DNA of 64,000 nt, taken from Crocodylus rhombifer (lineage: Eukaryota; Chordata; Crocodylia; Crocodylidae). The stretch lies in assembly GCA_038503035.1 (NCBI GenBank), contig JAVSML010024604.1:263773-327772 (forward strand). Direction: 5' to 3'. The notes below the pieces were generated by a model. That model was not told the DNA's origin. It was given only the letters and a program-made list of their open reading frames with translations, and ran no database searches. This document shows, one piece after another, positions 60,078 to 64,000 of this stretch. How positions within the stretch are numbered: position 1 is the stretch's first letter; each line of letters opens with the position of its first letter. Position numbers and translations under genes: made by a program.

Positions 60078-61030
60078 TTCAGGCAGACTTGGGCCATGTT
60101 TGAAAGGTTTGAATGGTTTAAATGGAGTTTAAATCTGAAGTGGACAGACAGACACACCTGTTAACCTGATTTAAATCTGCCTAGAATGGCTCAAAAGTGC
60201 ACCCGAAAAATCAATTACTATTTTCAGCTGGCTCACTGTGAACTGGTTTAATGTTACTTCTGCATAGCAAGAGTTGGGTGACATGGCTTTGGTCAGTCCT
60301 CCAGGCATCCTACATTGCATCACTCTTTACATGCCCCCAACACACCCTGCTGCAACTGGCCTCTCTGAACTCTACTGCTCCCTTTTCTTTCGTTGGCTCA
60401 ACAAGCTTGCTTGCACTACTTGTTCAATAAAAGGTTTATTTCTAACAGCCAGCTGTTCCTCACTCCCAGCTTGATCATGGCTCTTAATCATTCTCCTCCA
60501 GCCCTTGGAAACCAAAAAGCATGAGTCCAAACACATAAGTCAGACAGGCACACTGCAGACTTTGATCACTTGCAGGCTACTGATGTTTATTGCATTCATA
60601 TTTAGGAAACAAGGACAAACAGAAAAGTAAAAACAACCCTAGCCACAGGTCACCTACCCACTGATGTTCCCAAAGCATGGGTGCAAGTACTTCCTCTGAC
60701 TCACCTACTGTAAGACATGCTGGGCTGGTAATAAGTCCCACCTCTTGGTGTTGGAGCCATAGTACTTCATGCAATCATGAACCAGTTCCCAATCAATGCC
60801 GTTTAGGAATGCTGTAGTTGTTATGTGTGCCCTCACCCTGCACGTAGCACTCCCCAGAGACTGCTGGTAGATACTCAGGAATGCAGCATAGCTTTCCATT
60901 AATACTCATTGTGTCTGGTAGGGTTCCTTGCTGTACTGGGAGTTGTGGCAGCCTGTTTTAAGGATGAGGTTTTTAAGTTATTTTTTATGGTTGGACTGGG
61001 AGGGGTCTCCCACCCAGGGCTAGTAAAGTT
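60078..61030. other. Intergenic, no gene seen
   Basis: Contains repeated TTTAAATCTG and GGTTTAAATGG words (60105-60180), perhaps a decayed DNA element. Otherwise nothing recognised. Confidence 0.35.
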
Positions 61031-61037
61031 AGTGTTA

Positions 61038-61470
61038 CAGCAGGGGAATCAAACTCACCTGGCTCACAGAGCCAGATGAGTGGCGTGGGGCTAGTCTGCA
61101 GGCTGGGCCAGACCAGACCCATAAACCAGCCCTGTGCCTGTCCTAAAGCAGCTGAAGTAGGGGCCATGTGCAGCATGGAGCTCCCCGTGCCTCTGGGTCA
61201 GGATGGTGGCTACAGCAGAAGCGGGTCTGTGTCCATACTAGCTCACTACTCCTGGATCCTCCCTTGCACATGGTGGTTATCATAGGTGGGTCAGTGGCAT
61301 GCTTGCAAACTCACAAAGGGTTAACAAAGCCAGAAAGACAACTCCATGTCTCCATGGCTTAATCCTCTGCTCCAGTCATTAATTACCACAGAGGCTTGTA
61401 ATGTAGCATGGGGTCTTTGTTCAAATCCAGCCCAGGTTGCAAAGACCAAATCTATTGGCAGTTTTCTTGA
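61038..61470. repeat. hAT-like end and SINE-like words
   Basis: AGGGGAATCAAACTCACCTG (61041-) resembles the left end of the element at 58155. Near 61420 GTTCAAATCCAGCCC resembles either its opposite end or a SINE B box. Limits uncertain. Confidence 0.35.
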
Positions 61471-61473
61471 TTA

Positions 61474-62230
61474 CAGACACTCCCCACTTATTGAGGTTTC
61501 GCTTACCACTGTTTTGTTATAGCGCTCATTTAAAATATGTACCTGGTTTCACCTAGCGTGCAGAGTGTTTTGTTATAATGCTCAGCGTGGGGCTGGGGAA
61601 AAGCAGCGGCAGCGAGTGAAGAGGTGACTGACAGCCAGTGGGGTCCCAGGGTAGGATGGCAGGAGAGCAGAGCTTGCTCCTGCACGTGGTGCTGGAATTG
61701 GCAGGGAGGAGCAGCGGCAGTGAGAAGTGCGGGGAGAAGGATGCATGACCAGGGAGCCCCGGCTGGTGCCTAGGGCCAGGGCCAGGCCCGGCAATGCCCA
61801 GGGCAGAGCAGTAGGAGCCCGCGGCTGGCGGGCAGGTGGGGAAGAGTGATGGTGGCAGCAAGAAGGGGCAGGTGGGTAGGGGGCATGAGCATGGGGTCTG
61901 GGCTGGCGGGGCAACAGGAGCATGGGGCCTGGGCTAGCAGGACATGTGCACATTGTCCCCTGCTCCAGACCGCAGTGGGACCGAGCCTGTGGAGCTCCCC
62001 CTGCCCCCAGGCTGCAGCCCGTGCCCTGTTCCAGTCATGCACCCATCTGTGGGGCATGGATACTGTCCTGAGCCTGCAGCAATCGGGCAGCAGCAGGGCA
62101 GTAGGTTGTGCAGAACCAATTATATTTATTTACATTAAATCCTATGGAGAAATGGGTTTCACTTATCGCTGTTTCGCTTAGCCCTTAGTTTTTCCACAAC
62201 CAATTAAGAGCACCAAGTGGGGGTTGCCTG
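61474..62230. mobile_element. Pogo/Tigger-like non-autonomous transposon with GC-rich interior
   Basis: Left end CAGACACTCCCCACTT, inverted right end CAGGCAACCCCCACTT, flanked by TA on both sides (61472-61473, 62231-62232). Subterminal GTTTCGCTTA words lie near both ends. CAGGCA ends, TA duplication and GTTTCGCTTA resemble the Tigger/pogo family. The interior (about 61580-62100) is GC-rich and has no transposase. Confidence 0.75.
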
Positions 62231-62234
62231 TATA

Positions 62235-63590
62235 TGGATGAGCTCTTGCACCTCAGTTCTTTATTCATCCCTCCCTCCAACCTCTAGCACATCCATCCCC
62301 TTTCATCTCTGCACTGACAGTGTAGTGCCACAATCCCTGCCACAAAATGCACTATATACAACTGTCACCTATCACTGAGCATCTCAGTAGAGAGACTAAA
62401 AGACTACCTGAGTCATAGAGAGTGAGTTACCCACTTACTTTCTATTTGTGGTCCTCATGGATCACAGCTGAAGTATGCTGGGATAGGGAGTGCTAACATG
62501 AGCACAATACAGTAAGTGTCTATCTTGCAGCCACTTTGTCAGTAGCAAGAGAACGGAAGTGCCCAGTTCTGTCAGTCCACCCTTTCATTTTGCATCAAAT
62601 GAAAAAGGAAAACCTGAAATTGTAGTCAGAGCTTGTAAAATAGCATCTCAAGATGATGATAACACTGAAGGAATCCCACAGTGCCCTAAAAACAGTCTAC
62701 TTATTGATTCCCGCCCTCCTCCCCCACTTCTCTTTGTTTGTCTCGAGTTCCTTTCCCCAGTGCTCCAGCTGTTTTCAGCAGAAGCCCAGTGGATCTTCAC
62801 TGATTATCACCTTTGTTCAGATGTGGATTGGACATTTGCCTTTTTATTTACTCTATCAATTAGGTCAACCTTGAAAGCCTAAGTGTCAGACGCTCTTTGC
62901 AGGACTTTGTCAAATGCAAAAGAAAGGAGGAGGGGAGAATAAAGTCTCTCCAGCAGATAAGGTTGCCACTTACCTTGGTAACAGAGCAACATTGGTTAAA
63001 ATGATAATAGATCAAAGACAAGTAGAGCAATTTAATTAATCTGTGAATCACATCTAATAAGTTGTTTTCAATATCTTATGTTTCGCTTTCCTCCAAAAAT
63101 ATAACAATAAAATAATGCAGAGAAAGAAACCCAATCTTTTCTACTTTAATAAATAAGGTGCCACCCTGCCCTGCCTTCTACTCGAATAAAATCATATCAG
63201 CATTATCACCATCATCATCCCTATTACTTTTAGCACCCAGGGACCCTAGACACATTGAAAGAAATCTTCACATAATTCTGAAGTGAACACTCATATAACT
63301 TATGTCCTGACAGGCAGTGTCATTAGGAATTTCAGCACTGCACATATTGGTACCTTAATAAAACTAAGGAAAAAACTGACCTTTATTCTCAGATTCAAGA
63401 TTAGGTCTCTCAGAGACAGTGCTAGTTAGTGCCCTAATATGTATACATTCTTAACTTCAAGCATGTGAGTAATAGTCGAACTATTTAACTACTCAGCATT
63501 AAGTGTGCGTGTGCATGGGAATATGACCTAAAAAAGCAGAGATTAATTAAACCTAAAAGAATGTTATAACACTATCTGGTACTTGAGCTA
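62235..63590. other. Intergenic, no gene seen
   Basis: AT-rich, nothing supportable. Confidence 0.4.
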
Positions 63591-63595
63591 CTTCT

Positions 63596-64000
63596 CAGTG
63601 GGCGCTTTTACATGAGACATTTACTGCACAGTAGACTAATCAGCCGTGCAGTAAATGTCTCGATGTCTACATGTGCACCCCTATTAGGCTGGAGTAAACT
63701 TGTAAATACAAGTACTATCCTGCTGCAGAGTAAAAAACTCTGCAGCAGTGCATGTGCCTGCTAGCCCCATGCTGAAGCACCCTTATGCCCCAGCCAGCTC
63801 TTCTGTAGTATATTATGCTGGGGGAGCAGCCCTGGGCTGGCAGGCTAAGCCCCACAAGCCCCCTGCCAGCTAGGGCTTCTCCCCAGCTCAATGTGCTGCA
63901 ATCCCGGGCATACATGCTGCAATGCACCCAGCAGCAATAAGCTCTGGAGCAATAAGCTCCAGAATTTATTGCTGCGCATTAATAGGCACATGTAGATGTG
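63596..64000. mobile_element. hAT-like MITE of nested palindromes, cut by window edge
   Basis: Left end CAGTGGGCGCTTTTACATG, like the element at 7655. Internal hairpins: AGACATTTACTGCAC (63615-63629) with its complement (63646-63660), and CTGCTGCAGAGT (63720-63731) with its complement (63737-63748). The last bases (GGCACATGTAGATGTG) look like the start of the right inverted end, so only a few bases are missing. Confidence 0.6.

Overview
The window is vertebrate nuclear DNA, most likely from a crocodilian or a related archosaur/turtle lineage. It has one clear multi-exon protein-coding gene (SDE2, plus strand, 7 coding exons, 30033-42693). Around it is non-coding DNA rich in CR1 LINEs (two long copies with ORF1 esterase and ORF2 endonuclease/reverse transcriptase), hAT-like and other TIR DNA transposons, and old MIR/L2 remnants. 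No bacterial-type operons, CRISPR arrays or rRNA genes are seen. The organism call is inferred from repeat content and gene structure, not from a database match.

Layout: 1-600 is a CpG island. Read on the minus strand it resembles the non-coding first exon and promoter of H3-3A (H3F3A), the known neighbour of SDE2 in tetrapods, which would be transcribed away from SDE2. 0.6-29.5 kb is intergenic: small TIR elements (1272-1584, 7655-8049, 15357-15880), an L2-like LINE relic (4240-5170), MIR relics, and a CR1 (16888 to about 20980) that appears to have landed inside a GC-rich repeat. 29.5-30.4 kb is the SDE2 CpG-island promoter. 30.0-43.4 kb is SDE2 with its 3'UTR. Its introns host a CR1 tail (intron 2) and a foldback hAT-like element (intron 6). 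43.4-64 kb is again intergenic: a second long CR1 (50236-53882), a 0.65-kb TIR element (47184-47834), a CR1 fragment split by a hAT-like insertion (57835-58758), a long inverted repeat with arms of about 235 bp (59257-60074), a pogo/Tigger-like element with TA target duplication (61474-62230), and a truncated MITE at the right edge.

SDE2 encodes a predicted 399-aa protein: an N-terminal ubiquitin-like fold ending in GGKGG, a charged coiled region, an acidic Ser-rich middle and a C-terminal SAP domain. The most unusual pattern outside the gene is that several TIR transposons carry GC-rich interior cargo between AT-rich ends. One has a CpG-rich reading frame that may be captured host DNA, and another has GC-rich long inverted arms. 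No complete new biological system was recognised.
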